The notes beneath the pieces were generated by a model, which was not told the origin of the DNA, made no database searches, and saw nothing but the letters and a program-made list of their open reading frames with translations. The translations under genes and the position numbers were made by a program. A stretch of 64,000 nt of DNA from an uncultured Bacteroidota bacterium (GTDB taxonomy: Bacteria; Bacteroidota; Bacteroidia; Chitinophagales; Chitinophagaceae), in assembly GCA_903865435.1 (NCBI GenBank), contig CAIPJS010000086.1, forward strand, positions 62,001-126,000, written 5' to 3'. Of this stretch, positions 46,901 through 55,008 are shown piece after piece. The first letter of the stretch is position 1. Every line of letters starts with the position of its first letter.

Positions 46901-47602
46901 ATGCCTGTCCCTTATTTCTACGAACCTAATTTAATTTCAGGCAATACCAGTTTTACCTTAAGTGAAACAAGCAGCAAACATTGCATACAAGTATTGAGAA
47001 TGCAGGAAAATGCCCGCATTGATTTAACCAATGGCAAAGGTTTTTTGTTTGAAGCCAGCATTCAAGTGCCGCATAAAAAAAATACCATAGTTGCCATTGT
47101 ATCAGAAAAAAAATTTCCAGCCCTTTCACAAAATTTGATTTTAGGCATTGCTTTGTTAAAAAACGCAACTCGATTGGAATGGCTTTTTGAAAAAGCAACC
47201 GAAATGGGCGTGACTGCGATTATTCCTATGCTTTGCGAAAGAACCATTTTTGAAAAATTCAAAATGGATAGAATGCAAAACATTGTGCAATCGGCCATGA
47301 TACAAAGCCAACAAACTTGGTTGCCGCAAATAGCTACACCGGTTAAATTCAAAGAAGTAATTGCAACACAAAAAAATAAACAAAAATTAATTGCCCATTG
47401 CGAAACTGGCAATAAAATGGATATAAAAAAAATTCAAGCAACTCAGGATTGTATTTTATTAATTGGACCCGAAGGTGATTTTACCCCAGCCGAAATAGAA
47501 CTAGCGCTTGAACAGCATTACCAAGCGATTCATTTGGGGCCTACCCGACTTAGAACAGAAACTGCTGGATTATATGCAATAAGTATCTTAAAAACTTTCT
47601 AA
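46901..47602 (+). CDS. rsmE: 16S rRNA (U1498-N3) methyltransferase
   Basis: RsmE methylates U1498 of 16S rRNA. The 233 residues show the N-terminal PUA-like domain with HCIQVLRMQENARIDLTNGKG, and the SPOUT knot with IGPEGDFTPAEIE and LGPTRLRTETAGLYA, the SAM-binding signature. It starts 11 bases after dnaB and is probably cotranscribed with it and the following gene (9-base gap). Confidence 0.95.
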   Translation: MPVPYFYEPNLISGNTSFTLSETSSKHCIQVLRMQENARIDLTNGKGFLFEASIQVPHKKNTIVAIVSEKKFPALSQNLILGIALLKNATRLEWLFEKATEMGVTAIIPMLCERTIFEKFKMDRMQNIVQSAMIQSQQTWLPQIATPVKFKEVIATQKNKQKLIAHCETGNKMDIKKIQATQDCILLIGPEGDFTPAEIELALEQHYQAIHLGPTRLRTETAGLYAISILKTF

Positions 47603-47611
47603 TTTCAATCA

Positions 47612-48805
47612 ATGAATATGGCTGCTAACATTATTGAAGTAAACACCCCCTTAATAGAAAAACAATTTCTAGCAATTAATGCTTCATTAAATAAAAGCAA
47701 CCCAAATTATATACGACCCTTAGACAATGAAGTACTGCAGGTATTTGATCGCAGCAAGAATAAATTATTTCAACAAGGTGATGCTAAAAGATGGATAGCC
47801 CAAAACGCAGAAGGAATTTGTATAGGACGCATTGCTGCATTTTATTACGAGAGCTATAAAAATAAAGGCACCAATTACCCAGTAGGCTGTGTGGGGTTTT
47901 TTGATTGCATCAATGACCAAGCTACTGCTAATTTACTTTTCAAAACCGCTCAAATATGGCTTAGTGAAAATGGAATGGAAGCCATGGATGGCCCCATAAA
48001 TTTTGGAGACCGAGATAAATGGTGGGGCCTGATGGTAAAAGGATTTGATACGGAACCTATGTATGGCATGTCTTTCAATCCAAGCTATTACGAAACACTT
48101 ATAAACAATTATGGTTTTCAGAATTATTACAATCAATATTATTATCAAAAAGATTTACGCAAACCCCTTCCTGCTAGATTTGAAGAGCGTTATAATAAAT
48201 TTAAGGCCAAGTCTGGTTATTCAGCCCTGCATTTAGATAAAAATAATTTAGAAAAATTTGCAAAGGATTTTGTGCATGTATACAATAGCGCTTGGGCTCA
48301 GCATGGCGAAGAAAAAGCCATCAGCCTGGAACAAATATTAAAATTATTCAAATCCTTAAAAGCGGTGATGGATGAAAGAATGATTTGGTTTGCTTATTAT
48401 AAAGAAGAACCGATTGCTATGTTTATTAATATTCCAGATGTGAACCAGTACTTTAAATATTTTAATGGAAGGTTGGGGCTGCTTCAAAAATTACATTTGC
48501 TTTGGATGAAATTTAGGGGAAGCAATAATAAATTAACTGGATTGGTTTTTGGCGTAGTGCCTAAATTCCAAGCCTTAGGTGTGGACAGTTTTTTAATTTA
48601 TGCCTGCGAATTAATGTTGCATAAAATAAAAAATTATACTCAATATGAAATGGGATGGGCTGCGGATTGGAATCCCAAAATGGTGAATATTTATAAAAGC
48701 TTAGACGCTCAGCCAAGTAGACAAATGGTGACTTTCAGACATATTTTCAACCCTAACAACCAGCCTTTTGAAAGACATCCAGTGATGGATTATAGCACAA
48801 AATAA
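47612..48805 (+). CDS. GNAT-like protein, function unknown
   Basis: The 397-residue cytoplasmic protein looks like a tandem acetyltransferase-like fold. The first half contains GRIAAFYYESYKNKG and VGFFDCINDQATANLLF, resembling GNAT strands beta-2 to beta-5. A second half (about 200-397) contains MWFAYY-like strands (MIWFAYYKEEPIAMFINIPD) and ends EMGWAADWNPKMVNIYKSLDA. I know similar uncharacterised proteins in Bacteroidota but no function. It follows rsmE by nine bases and precedes dnaX, so the operon context (dnaB, rsmE, this gene) gives no substrate hint. Confidence 0.65.
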   Translation: MNMAANIIEVNTPLIEKQFLAINASLNKSNPNYIRPLDNEVLQVFDRSKNKLFQQGDAKRWIAQNAEGICIGRIAAFYYESYKNKGTNYPVGCVGFFDCINDQATANLLFKTAQIWLSENGMEAMDGPINFGDRDKWWGLMVKGFDTEPMYGMSFNPSYYETLINNYGFQNYYNQYYYQKDLRKPLPARFEERYNKFKAKSGYSALHLDKNNLEKFAKDFVHVYNSAWAQHGEEKAISLEQILKLFKSLKAVMDERMIWFAYYKEEPIAMFINIPDVNQYFKYFNGRLGLLQKLHLLWMKFRGSNNKLTGLVFGVVPKFQALGVDSFLIYACELMLHKIKNYTQYEMGWAADWNPKMVNIYKSLDAQPSRQMVTFRHIFNPNNQPFERHPVMDYSTK

Positions 48806-48895
48806 AGGCAAAAAAGACCCTTTAACAATTAGGGGATAAGATTTAATTACTAGGTGAATTCTTTTGATTTTGAATGTGTATATTGCGCGTCAAGT

Positions 48896-50731
48896 ATGGA
48901 AAATTTTGTTGTATCCGCTAGAAAATATAGACCCCAAAACTTTAATACAGTGGTGGGTCAGTCGCATATTACGACTACCTTAAAGAATGCCATTTTAAAC
49001 AACCATTTGGCGCATGCCTTTTTGTTTTGTGGCCCAAGAGGTGTGGGCAAAACTACCTGTGCCAGAATTTTAGCCAAAACCATCAATTGCACGCATGTCA
49101 CCAAAGATGGAGAAGCTTGCAATGAATGCGAAAGTTGTATTTCTTTTGAAAAAGGGGGTAGTTTAAACATTCATGAATTAGATGCAGCAAGTAACAATTC
49201 TGTTGACGATATTAGAACCTTGGTAGAACAAGTGCGTTTTGCACCACAAGCAGGCAAATACAAAGTATACATCGTAGATGAGGTTCACATGTTAAGTACT
49301 AGTGCCTTCAATGCATTTTTGAAAACCTTAGAAGAGCCTCCACCTTATGCTATTTTTATTTTAGCCACTACGGAGAAGCATAAAATATTACCTACCATTT
49401 TAAGCAGGTGTCAAATTTTTGATTTTAGACGCATCAATAACAATGATACCGTTCTGCATTTAGAAGAGATCATTGGCAAGGAACATATTAAAGCAGAAAA
49501 AAATGCATTGCAATTAATCGCGCAAAAAAGTGAAGGATGTATGCGTGATGCATTAAGTATCTTGGACAAAATTGTTAGTTTCTCTAATGGCGAACTAACC
49601 TATGCCAACACTTTAGAGCATTTGAATATTTTAGACGAAGCTTACTTTTTTAAATTATTAGATTATTTAACCAAGCAGGATTTGACCAACGCGATGTTAC
49701 TGTATGATGAAATCAATCAGAAAGGATTTGAAGGCGATATGGTTTTATATGGCTTGGCCAGCTTTATAAGAAATTTATTGGTTTGTAAAGACCCTGCAAG
49801 TGCTCAATTATTAGAATCAATTGAAAGTTGGAGAGCACAATATGTAATTACTGCAGCCGATTTAAGTACCCCTTATTTGGTAAGTGCTTTAAATTTATTA
49901 AACGAGGCAGAAATTCAATTTAAAATGGCCCGCAATAAAAGACTGCATGTCGAAATGGCCATCATCAAGCTTAATTTTTTACAACAAGCCATTGAATTAA
50001 GTTTGGAAGACAATCAAGTTGTAAAAAAAAAACTAATTGACAGCCACTACCCTATTCGGCTAAAAAAAATTCTTCCCTTAAGTAATATCGTAGTCAATCA
50101 GGAGGCTAAATTAGTGATTGAGCAAGCAGCTGCATCCAATACCAATGTCAATGTCAATGTACCTAAGGCAACGGTAGGCCTAAACCCCATTGGCGAGAAA
50201 GCTGCAGCAGTTCCAAAATCGGAAATGGTTGTACCAGCTTCCGTCCCTAATAACAACACCCCAACCCAGGAAGGCAATAAGAAAAACTTATTGGCAGTCT
50301 TGCAAAAGAAATACGGAGAGAAATATGAAATTGAAGAAGTCATAGAATCACTCCCGCTAAATATGGAATTGTTAAAAAAATGCTGGGAAGATTACACATA
50401 TTATTTAGAGACTGCATTAAAACATTCTGCTGCTGGTACTTTTAAATTTGCTCAACTTATCATTGAAGATGAGACACATTTTACCATCACTGTTCCTGCT
50501 TTGACTGCGCAAAAATTTGTAGAGCAAGAACGCATGAATTTATTAGAAAAAGTTTGGGATGTTTTTCACAATCGCGCCATTCAATTTAATATTTTAGTAG
50601 CTGTTGGTGAAAAAGAAGATGTGCCATTACATTTAAGTTTGAATAGCAAACAAAAATATGAGCGATTGGCTACGCAGTATCCTTTGATAGCTGAATTAAA
50701 AACAAAGTTAAATTTGGAAATTTATTTTTAA
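48896..50731 (+). CDS. dnaX: DNA polymerase III subunits gamma/tau
   Basis: This is the clamp-loader ATPase. From ATG 48896 (MENFVVSARKYRPQNF) it has 611 residues: Walker A GPRGVGKTT, the zinc-binding Cys group (CTHVTKDGEACNECESC), Walker B VYIVDEVHML, the SRC motif (ILSRCQIFDFR), the collar domain, then a variable low-complexity linker (about 405-465) and a C-terminal tau-like domain. A GTG at 48854 would add 14 residues without family support. Its TAA overlaps the stop of the convergent eIF1-like gene by four bases (TTAA). Confidence 0.96.
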   Translation: MENFVVSARKYRPQNFNTVVGQSHITTTLKNAILNNHLAHAFLFCGPRGVGKTTCARILAKTINCTHVTKDGEACNECESCISFEKGGSLNIHELDAASNNSVDDIRTLVEQVRFAPQAGKYKVYIVDEVHMLSTSAFNAFLKTLEEPPPYAIFILATTEKHKILPTILSRCQIFDFRRINNNDTVLHLEEIIGKEHIKAEKNALQLIAQKSEGCMRDALSILDKIVSFSNGELTYANTLEHLNILDEAYFFKLLDYLTKQDLTNAMLLYDEINQKGFEGDMVLYGLASFIRNLLVCKDPASAQLLESIESWRAQYVITAADLSTPYLVSALNLLNEAEIQFKMARNKRLHVEMAIIKLNFLQQAIELSLEDNQVVKKKLIDSHYPIRLKKILPLSNIVVNQEAKLVIEQAAASNTNVNVNVPKATVGLNPIGEKAAAVPKSEMVVPASVPNNNTPTQEGNKKNLLAVLQKKYGEKYEIEEVIESLPLNMELLKKCWEDYTYYLETALKHSAAGTFKFAQLIIEDETHFTITVPALTAQKFVEQERMNLLEKVWDVFHNRAIQFNILVAVGEKEDVPLHLSLNSKQKYERLATQYPLIAELKTKLNLEIYF

Positions 50732-51066
50732 AGCCTGGCTTTCTTGTAGCCTTTTAATTTTAAGTACTGAAATATTTTTTGACGATGATCGCCCTGTATG
50801 ATAATTTCTCCATCTTTCACAGATCCACCAGTTCCACATTGATTTTTTAAAGCTTTTCCTAAAGTATTCATGTCGGCTTCGTTTCCTACAAACCCAAGCA
50901 CAATGGTTACCGTTTTTCCTGCTCTTTGTTTGGTTTCTAAAATTATTCTTAATGGTTGTTCTTGGTTATCAAGGGTTTCCAGCTCATTTTGTTCAACGGG
51001 TGGCAAATAATTGGGATCGGTACTGTAGACCAAAGGCGAACTATTTGTATTTTGCTTTTTACTCAT
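50728..51066 (-). CDS. SUI1/eIF1-like translation factor (YciH type)
   Basis: The 112-residue protein carries a SUI1 domain: RIILETKQRAGKTVTIVLGF (about 40-59), CGTGGSVKDGEIIIQGDHR and the C-terminal YLKLKGYKKARL. Bacterial YciH-like factors influence start-site selection and the response to stress; the exact role here is not known. The N-terminal ~38 residues are polar and variable. It is convergent with dnaX, with overlapping stop codons. Confidence 0.92.
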   Translation of the reverse strand: MSKKQNTNSSPLVYSTDPNYLPPVEQNELETLDNQEQPLRIILETKQRAGKTVTIVLGFVGNEADMNTLGKALKNQCGTGGSVKDGEIIIQGDHRQKIFQYLKLKGYKKARL

Positions 51067-51110
51067 TGCTGTTAAAAATTAATGAAACTAATTTATTAAA
51101 AAATAGGAAC

Positions 51111-51500
51111 TCAACTCACCCGAACACTCACGATGCGCAAGCCGCTACTAGTTTCTTGTAAAAGCAAGGTTATATTGAATTTAATCACCCCCGATAAAAG
51201 CTTGCCCGTGATGTATACCGTATTACCTACTTTGCGTTCTGCATTTTTTTCAAACCCAACTATACTTTTATTATTAAAAAAACCTTGCAATTGCTGATTC
51301 GCCTCCTCGGGACTGTTTGATTTTTGATTGCTTTGATCTAAAATAGTCAATGCTACTTGGGCATTCCAATAATGCAACAAACTTGAAAAATTAGCAGTTT
51401 GTAAATTTTGTACGATTTGCTCCGTCTCTTTTTGAGCAAATAAAGGGGTAAATGAAATCAAAAAACTCAGGATCAACAGTATTTTGCGCATAGAGCTCAT
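51111..51500 (-). CDS. DUF4783-like exported protein
   Basis: The protein has a signal peptide (LILSFLISFTPLFAQ) and a mature region of about 105 residues resembling the DUF4783/NTF2-like family of Bacteroidota (ANFSSLLHYWNAQVALTIL, then ANQQLQGFFNNKSIVGFEK and a beta-rich end). Start ATG 51500 (MSSMRK) or 51491 (MRKILL) is possible. The open frame runs on to 51677, but that extension would overlap the divergent gpmI gene and lacks protein-like features. An exact -7 box TAACTTTG (minus strand, 51585-51578) gives a leader of about 75 bases. Confidence 0.75.
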   Translation of the reverse strand: MSSMRKILLILSFLISFTPLFAQKETEQIVQNLQTANFSSLLHYWNAQVALTILDQSNQKSNSPEEANQQLQGFFNNKSIVGFEKNAERKVGNTVYITGKLLSGVIKFNITLLLQETSSGLRIVSVRVS

Positions 51501-51526
51501 TTTTTGACTATTATAACAGCTTAAAG

Positions 51527-51585
51527 TTTGTAATCTGCTTAGTATTTTGAAACTTTGTAGTACCGAGCAAATCAATACAAAGTTA
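51527..51585. promoter_or_regulatory. gpmI promoter with overlapping divergent DUF4783 promoter
   Basis: On the plus strand TTTG (51527-51530) and AAACTTTG (51550-51557, one mismatch to TAnnTTTG) are exactly 19 bases apart, the consensus spacing. On the minus strand TAACTTTG lies at 51585-51578. The arms AACTTTGTA (51551-51559) and TACAAAGTT (51576-51584) are a perfect 9-base inverted repeat, so the two -7 boxes face each other. Confidence 0.6.
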
Positions 51586-51606
51586 CAGCTAAAATAAGGT
51601 AAGAAA

Positions 51607-53124
51607 ATGTCAAAAAAAGTAATATTAGTGATCATGGATGGGTGGGGCCTTGGCTTGGTTCCCAAAGCAGATGCCATTCAACATGCCCATGTTCCATTTG
51701 TAGCTAGTTTATACAATCAATACCCTCACGCTACCTTAGTCACTTGCGGAGAAGAAGTGGGTTTGCCGGATGGGCAAATGGGCAATAGTGAAGTAGGTCA
51801 TTTAAATTTAGGTGCAGGCAGAATTGTATACCAAGAATTACAAAGAATTAATGTTGCCATTCGAACAGGTGAATTGGCTAGTAATAAAACCTTATTAGAA
51901 AGTATCAACTATGCCAAAGTAAATAACAAGCCCCTGCATTTATTGGGGTTGGTAAGTGATGGTGGTGTGCATGCACATACTTCACATTTAAAAGCCCTCT
52001 GCGCTATTTGTAAAGACAATGGATTATCTAATGTATTCATACATGCTTTTACCGACGGCAGAGACACCGATCCAAAAAGTGGTTTAGGATTTATGGAAGA
52101 TTTAGAAAAAAATATGGCAAGCACCATAGGAAAAATTGCCACCGTAAGCGGAAGGTACTATGCCATGGATAGAGATAAGCGTTGGGAAAGAGTAAAGTTG
52201 GCATATGATGCCTTGGTCAAAGGAGAAGGACCTACTGCTTTGACGGCCACAGCAGCGATTACTGAAAATTATATCAATGGCATAACAGACGAATTCATCA
52301 AGCCTACCATTATACTTGAAAATGGTCAACCCATCGCCACCATTCAAGATGGGGATGCCGTATTGTGTTTTAATTTTAGAACCGATCGTTGCAGAGAAAT
52401 CACAGAAGTATTAACGCAAAAAGATTTTACTGAATTTGGAATGAAAAAATTGAATGTGCATTATACCACCATGACCAAGTACGATGAAACTTTTAAAAAC
52501 GTACAGGTAATTTTTGAAAATGACAATCTCGTGAATACTTTGGGTGATGTACTTGCGCAAAACAATAAAAAACAAATTCGAATTGCAGAGACTGAAAAAT
52601 ATCCGCATGTTACTTTCTTTTTTAGTGGAGGAAGGGAACAGCCCTTTGAAGGGGAAACAAGAATCATGGCCGCTTCACCAAAAGTGGCTACATATGATTT
52701 GCAACCCGAAATGAGTGCACAAGAATTAACTGACAAATTAATTCCAGAAATAAATAAGGCAGGAGCCGATTTTATTTGTTTGAATTTTGCCAATGCAGAC
52801 ATGGTAGGACATACTGGCATTTTTAGCGCCGTTGTTAAAGCTGTGGAAACAGTGGATGCCTGTGTAAAAGAAGTGGTTACAGCAGGTTTAAACAATGGCT
52901 ATACTATTTTCTTAACTGCCGACCATGGCAATGCCGATTTTATGATCAATGAAGATGGTAGTCCCAACACCGCACACACTACCAATTTGGTTCCTTTCTT
53001 TATTATTGATAAGGATTGGAAGGGACCTATTCAAGCAGGCAAATTGGGCGATTTGGCACCTACCATTTTAACCATGATGCAAGTTCCTATTCCTAAAGAA
53101 ATGACTGGCAAAGTGCTCATTTAA
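51607..53124 (+). CDS. gpmI: 2,3-bisphosphoglycerate-independent phosphoglycerate mutase
   Basis: GpmI interconverts 3- and 2-phosphoglycerate in glycolysis. The 505 residues belong to the alkaline phosphatase superfamily with two Mn ions: Asp11 in MDGWGLG, the phosphoserine Ser61 in GQMGNSEVGH, FTDGRDTDP, NFRTDRCREI, NFANADMVGHTG and LTADHGNAD. The length is normal. A promoter with consensus spacing lies 50 bases upstream. Confidence 0.98.
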   Translation: MSKKVILVIMDGWGLGLVPKADAIQHAHVPFVASLYNQYPHATLVTCGEEVGLPDGQMGNSEVGHLNLGAGRIVYQELQRINVAIRTGELASNKTLLESINYAKVNNKPLHLLGLVSDGGVHAHTSHLKALCAICKDNGLSNVFIHAFTDGRDTDPKSGLGFMEDLEKNMASTIGKIATVSGRYYAMDRDKRWERVKLAYDALVKGEGPTALTATAAITENYINGITDEFIKPTIILENGQPIATIQDGDAVLCFNFRTDRCREITEVLTQKDFTEFGMKKLNVHYTTMTKYDETFKNVQVIFENDNLVNTLGDVLAQNNKKQIRIAETEKYPHVTFFFSGGREQPFEGETRIMAASPKVATYDLQPEMSAQELTDKLIPEINKAGADFICLNFANADMVGHTGIFSAVVKAVETVDACVKEVVTAGLNNGYTIFLTADHGNADFMINEDGSPNTAHTTNLVPFFIIDKDWKGPIQAGKLGDLAPTILTMMQVPIPKEMTGKVLI

Positions 53125-53147
53125 AAAATAAATGCCTACTTTAATGA

Positions 53148-53155
53148 TACCTTTG
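53148..53155 (+). promoter_or_regulatory. Candidate -7 box for the haem-binding protein gene
   Basis: TACCTTTG, an exact TAnnTTTG match, lies 36 bases before the ATG, in the gap after gpmI. It lies inside a small inverted repeat (ATACCT...AGGTAT). Confidence 0.4.
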
Positions 53156-53191
53156 CATGAAGGAATTTAGGTATTCGATAAAAATAAATTT

Positions 53192-53701
53192 ATGATAAAG
53201 AAAATTTTAGTTGGACTACTGATGGTATTGATCGTCCTACAGTTCATTCGCCCTGAGAAAAATTTATCTGGCAATACCACCAAAGACATCACCACCATTT
53301 ACCCAATGTCTGATAGTGTAAAATTAGTATTTGACAAGGCTTGCGCCGATTGTCATACCAATAAAACCAATTACCCTTGGTACACCGCCATTGAGCCCAT
53401 CGGCTATTGGACCGCCAATCATGTGAAGGATGGTAAAAGACATTTTAATCTGAATGAATTTGCAGGTTATAGAATTGGCAAGCAAAATAAAAAATTAGAA
53501 GAGTGTATGGAGCAAATCAAAGAAGGTGAAATGCCTTTGCCTTCTTATACCTTAATTCACAAAGAAGCCCTATTAACTGAGGCAGAAAAAGCCTTGATAG
53601 CTGATTGGTGTCAAAATATAGTAGATACCATTAAAGCCACTTATCCTGCAGATAGTTTAAAATTAAAAAGGCCTACCAATAAAGAAGGTGCTGCTAAATA
53701 A
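53192..53701 (+). CDS. Haem-binding domain protein (cytochrome c-like)
   Basis: The 169-residue protein has an N-terminal membrane helix or uncleaved signal (about 4-20) and one haem c motif, CADCH (Cys51, Cys54, His55), in the context FDKACADCHTNKTNYPWY, typical of the Haem_bd family. A distal Met ligand is plausible in GEMPLPSYTLIH. It is probably periplasmic and membrane-anchored, and may carry electrons or act in peroxide metabolism. No oxidase gene is adjacent. It precedes engB by 18 bases. Confidence 0.88.
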   Translation: MIKKILVGLLMVLIVLQFIRPEKNLSGNTTKDITTIYPMSDSVKLVFDKACADCHTNKTNYPWYTAIEPIGYWTANHVKDGKRHFNLNEFAGYRIGKQNKKLEECMEQIKEGEMPLPSYTLIHKEALLTEAEKALIADWCQNIVDTIKATYPADSLKLKRPTNKEGAAK

Positions 53702-53719
53702 GTTACTTCATCCAGCCCT

Positions 53720-54355
53720 ATGAAAATTGTAAAAGCAACTTATTTAATTTCTAGTCCAAGTTTTGATCAATGCCCTGATTTAAAAGCACCTGAGTATGCA
53801 TTTATTGGGCGTAGTAATGTGGGTAAATCTTCCATCATTAATGCATTGTGTGGGCAAAAGAATTTGGCCAAAACTTCTGGTACACCCGGCAAAACCCAAT
53901 TGATTAACCACTTTGAAATAACCAGCAACCAGGTAACCAAAGGAAAACAAGACAAATGGTATATTGTTGATTTACCTGGTTATGGCTTTGCGAAAGTATC
54001 CCAAAGCAGCAGAAGAAGATGGGAACAAATGATTGAAAATTATTTAAGAAAAAGAGAAAACCTAAGTCGTGTATTTGTTTTAATTGACAGCAGGCATACA
54101 CCACAAAAAATAGATATTGCCTTTATTCAGCAATTGTATAAATGGGAAATACCCTATACCCTTATTTTCACCAAATCAGATAAGGAAAAACCAGGTGTGG
54201 TAACTCGGAATGTAAAATCATTCTTTGATGAGTTGAATAAAATTTTACCATTCTTGCCACAAGGTTTTGTGACCAGTGCAGAAAAAGGAACAGGCGTGGA
54301 TGAAGTATTGGCCTGCATAGATCAATACAATAAATTGGACGCAGAAGGACTTTAA
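53720..54355 (+). CDS. engB: Ribosome biogenesis GTPase EngB/YsxC
   Basis: EngB is a GTPase for 50S subunit assembly. The 211 residues show G1 GRSNVGKSS (about 32-40), G2 Thr in TSGTPGKTQ, G3 DLPGYGFAK, G4 TKSD and the G5-like TSAEKGTG. It starts 18 bases after the haem-binding gene and probably shares its transcript. It converges on the YkuK-like gene with a 12-base gap. Confidence 0.96.
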   Translation: MKIVKATYLISSPSFDQCPDLKAPEYAFIGRSNVGKSSIINALCGQKNLAKTSGTPGKTQLINHFEITSNQVTKGKQDKWYIVDLPGYGFAKVSQSSRRRWEQMIENYLRKRENLSRVFVLIDSRHTPQKIDIAFIQQLYKWEIPYTLIFTKSDKEKPGVVTRNVKSFFDELNKILPFLPQGFVTSAEKGTGVDEVLACIDQYNKLDAEGL

Positions 54356-54367
54356 AACATTTTCTCT

Positions 54368-54841
54368 TTAATTCACTGCTTTATCTGCACAACAACTGCT
54401 TGCAAACGCTTCTGGTTTTGCTTTAAAGGCAAAACCCATTCCCAAAATATATCCCATGGCTTCTTTTAAAGCGTCATTGCTTTTGAATTGAGGATTGGTA
54501 TTGATATCGGCATGCACTTCCATTTCTACATTGTATTGAATAAACAAATCACAAAGTTCATAGGCTATCTCAATACTTTTTGCTACTTCTGTTAACATGC
54601 GTTCTTTGAGATGAAATTTTTGCGTGGTCTTATCGTTGTGGATGTACATAAATCCACCGTTGTGTTCTCTTAAAAAAACAATCACTGTGGCAAATTCTGT
54701 AATATTCGCTTTAACTTGACTGTCTGTGCCAATACACACTTTTAATTTTGTCTTTTTCTCAGACTCAGTAATAATGGCTTGTCTAACAGCTTCTTTAATG
54801 GGAAGTATAATTTTCTCGCCGTTGAATTTTCTCCAAAGCAT
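54368..54841 (-). CDS. RNase H-like YkuK family protein
   Basis: The 157-residue cytoplasmic protein fits the YkuK/DUF458 family with a ribonuclease H-like fold: CIGTDSQVKANITEFATVIVFL (about 36-57) carries the first acidic residue, and EVHADINTN the later one. Bacillus YkuK has no settled function. The Cys pair near the end (SSCCADK) is unusual. It is divergent from the downstream ABC exporter with a 167-base gap. Confidence 0.82.
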   Translation of the reverse strand: MLWRKFNGEKIILPIKEAVRQAIITESEKKTKLKVCIGTDSQVKANITEFATVIVFLREHNGGFMYIHNDKTTQKFHLKERMLTEVAKSIEIAYELCDLFIQYNVEMEVHADINTNPQFKSNDALKEAMGYILGMGFAFKAKPEAFASSCCADKAVN

Positions 54842-54952
54842 AAAAAAATATTTACGAATTGCTCAATTGTGTAATAGTAAATTAGTGCATTCATTGTATA
54901 AGTTCGACAAATAGACAATCCAGTTTTCAACAAGGGGTGGATAATCCTGAAA

Positions 54953-54986
54953 TTTGGTCTAAAACAACCTAGATTTATTACCTTTG
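54953..54986 (+). promoter_or_regulatory. Promoter of the ABC exporter gene
   Basis: TTTG (54953-54956) and the exact -7 box TACCTTTG (54979-54986) are 22 bases apart. The -7 box is 22 bases before the ATG. The rest of the 167-base gap shows nothing else I can assign. Confidence 0.5.
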
Positions 54987-55008
54987 GCCCCATTACAATT
55001 AATCGATT

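Noticed and set aside
48854..48895. GTG start for dnaX
   Set aside because: The 14 extra residues have no family support. ATG 48896 gives the conserved N-terminus.
51501..51677. N-terminal extension of the DUF4783 gene
   Set aside because: It would overlap the gpmI start and cover both promoters. The signal peptide begins at 51500 or 51491.
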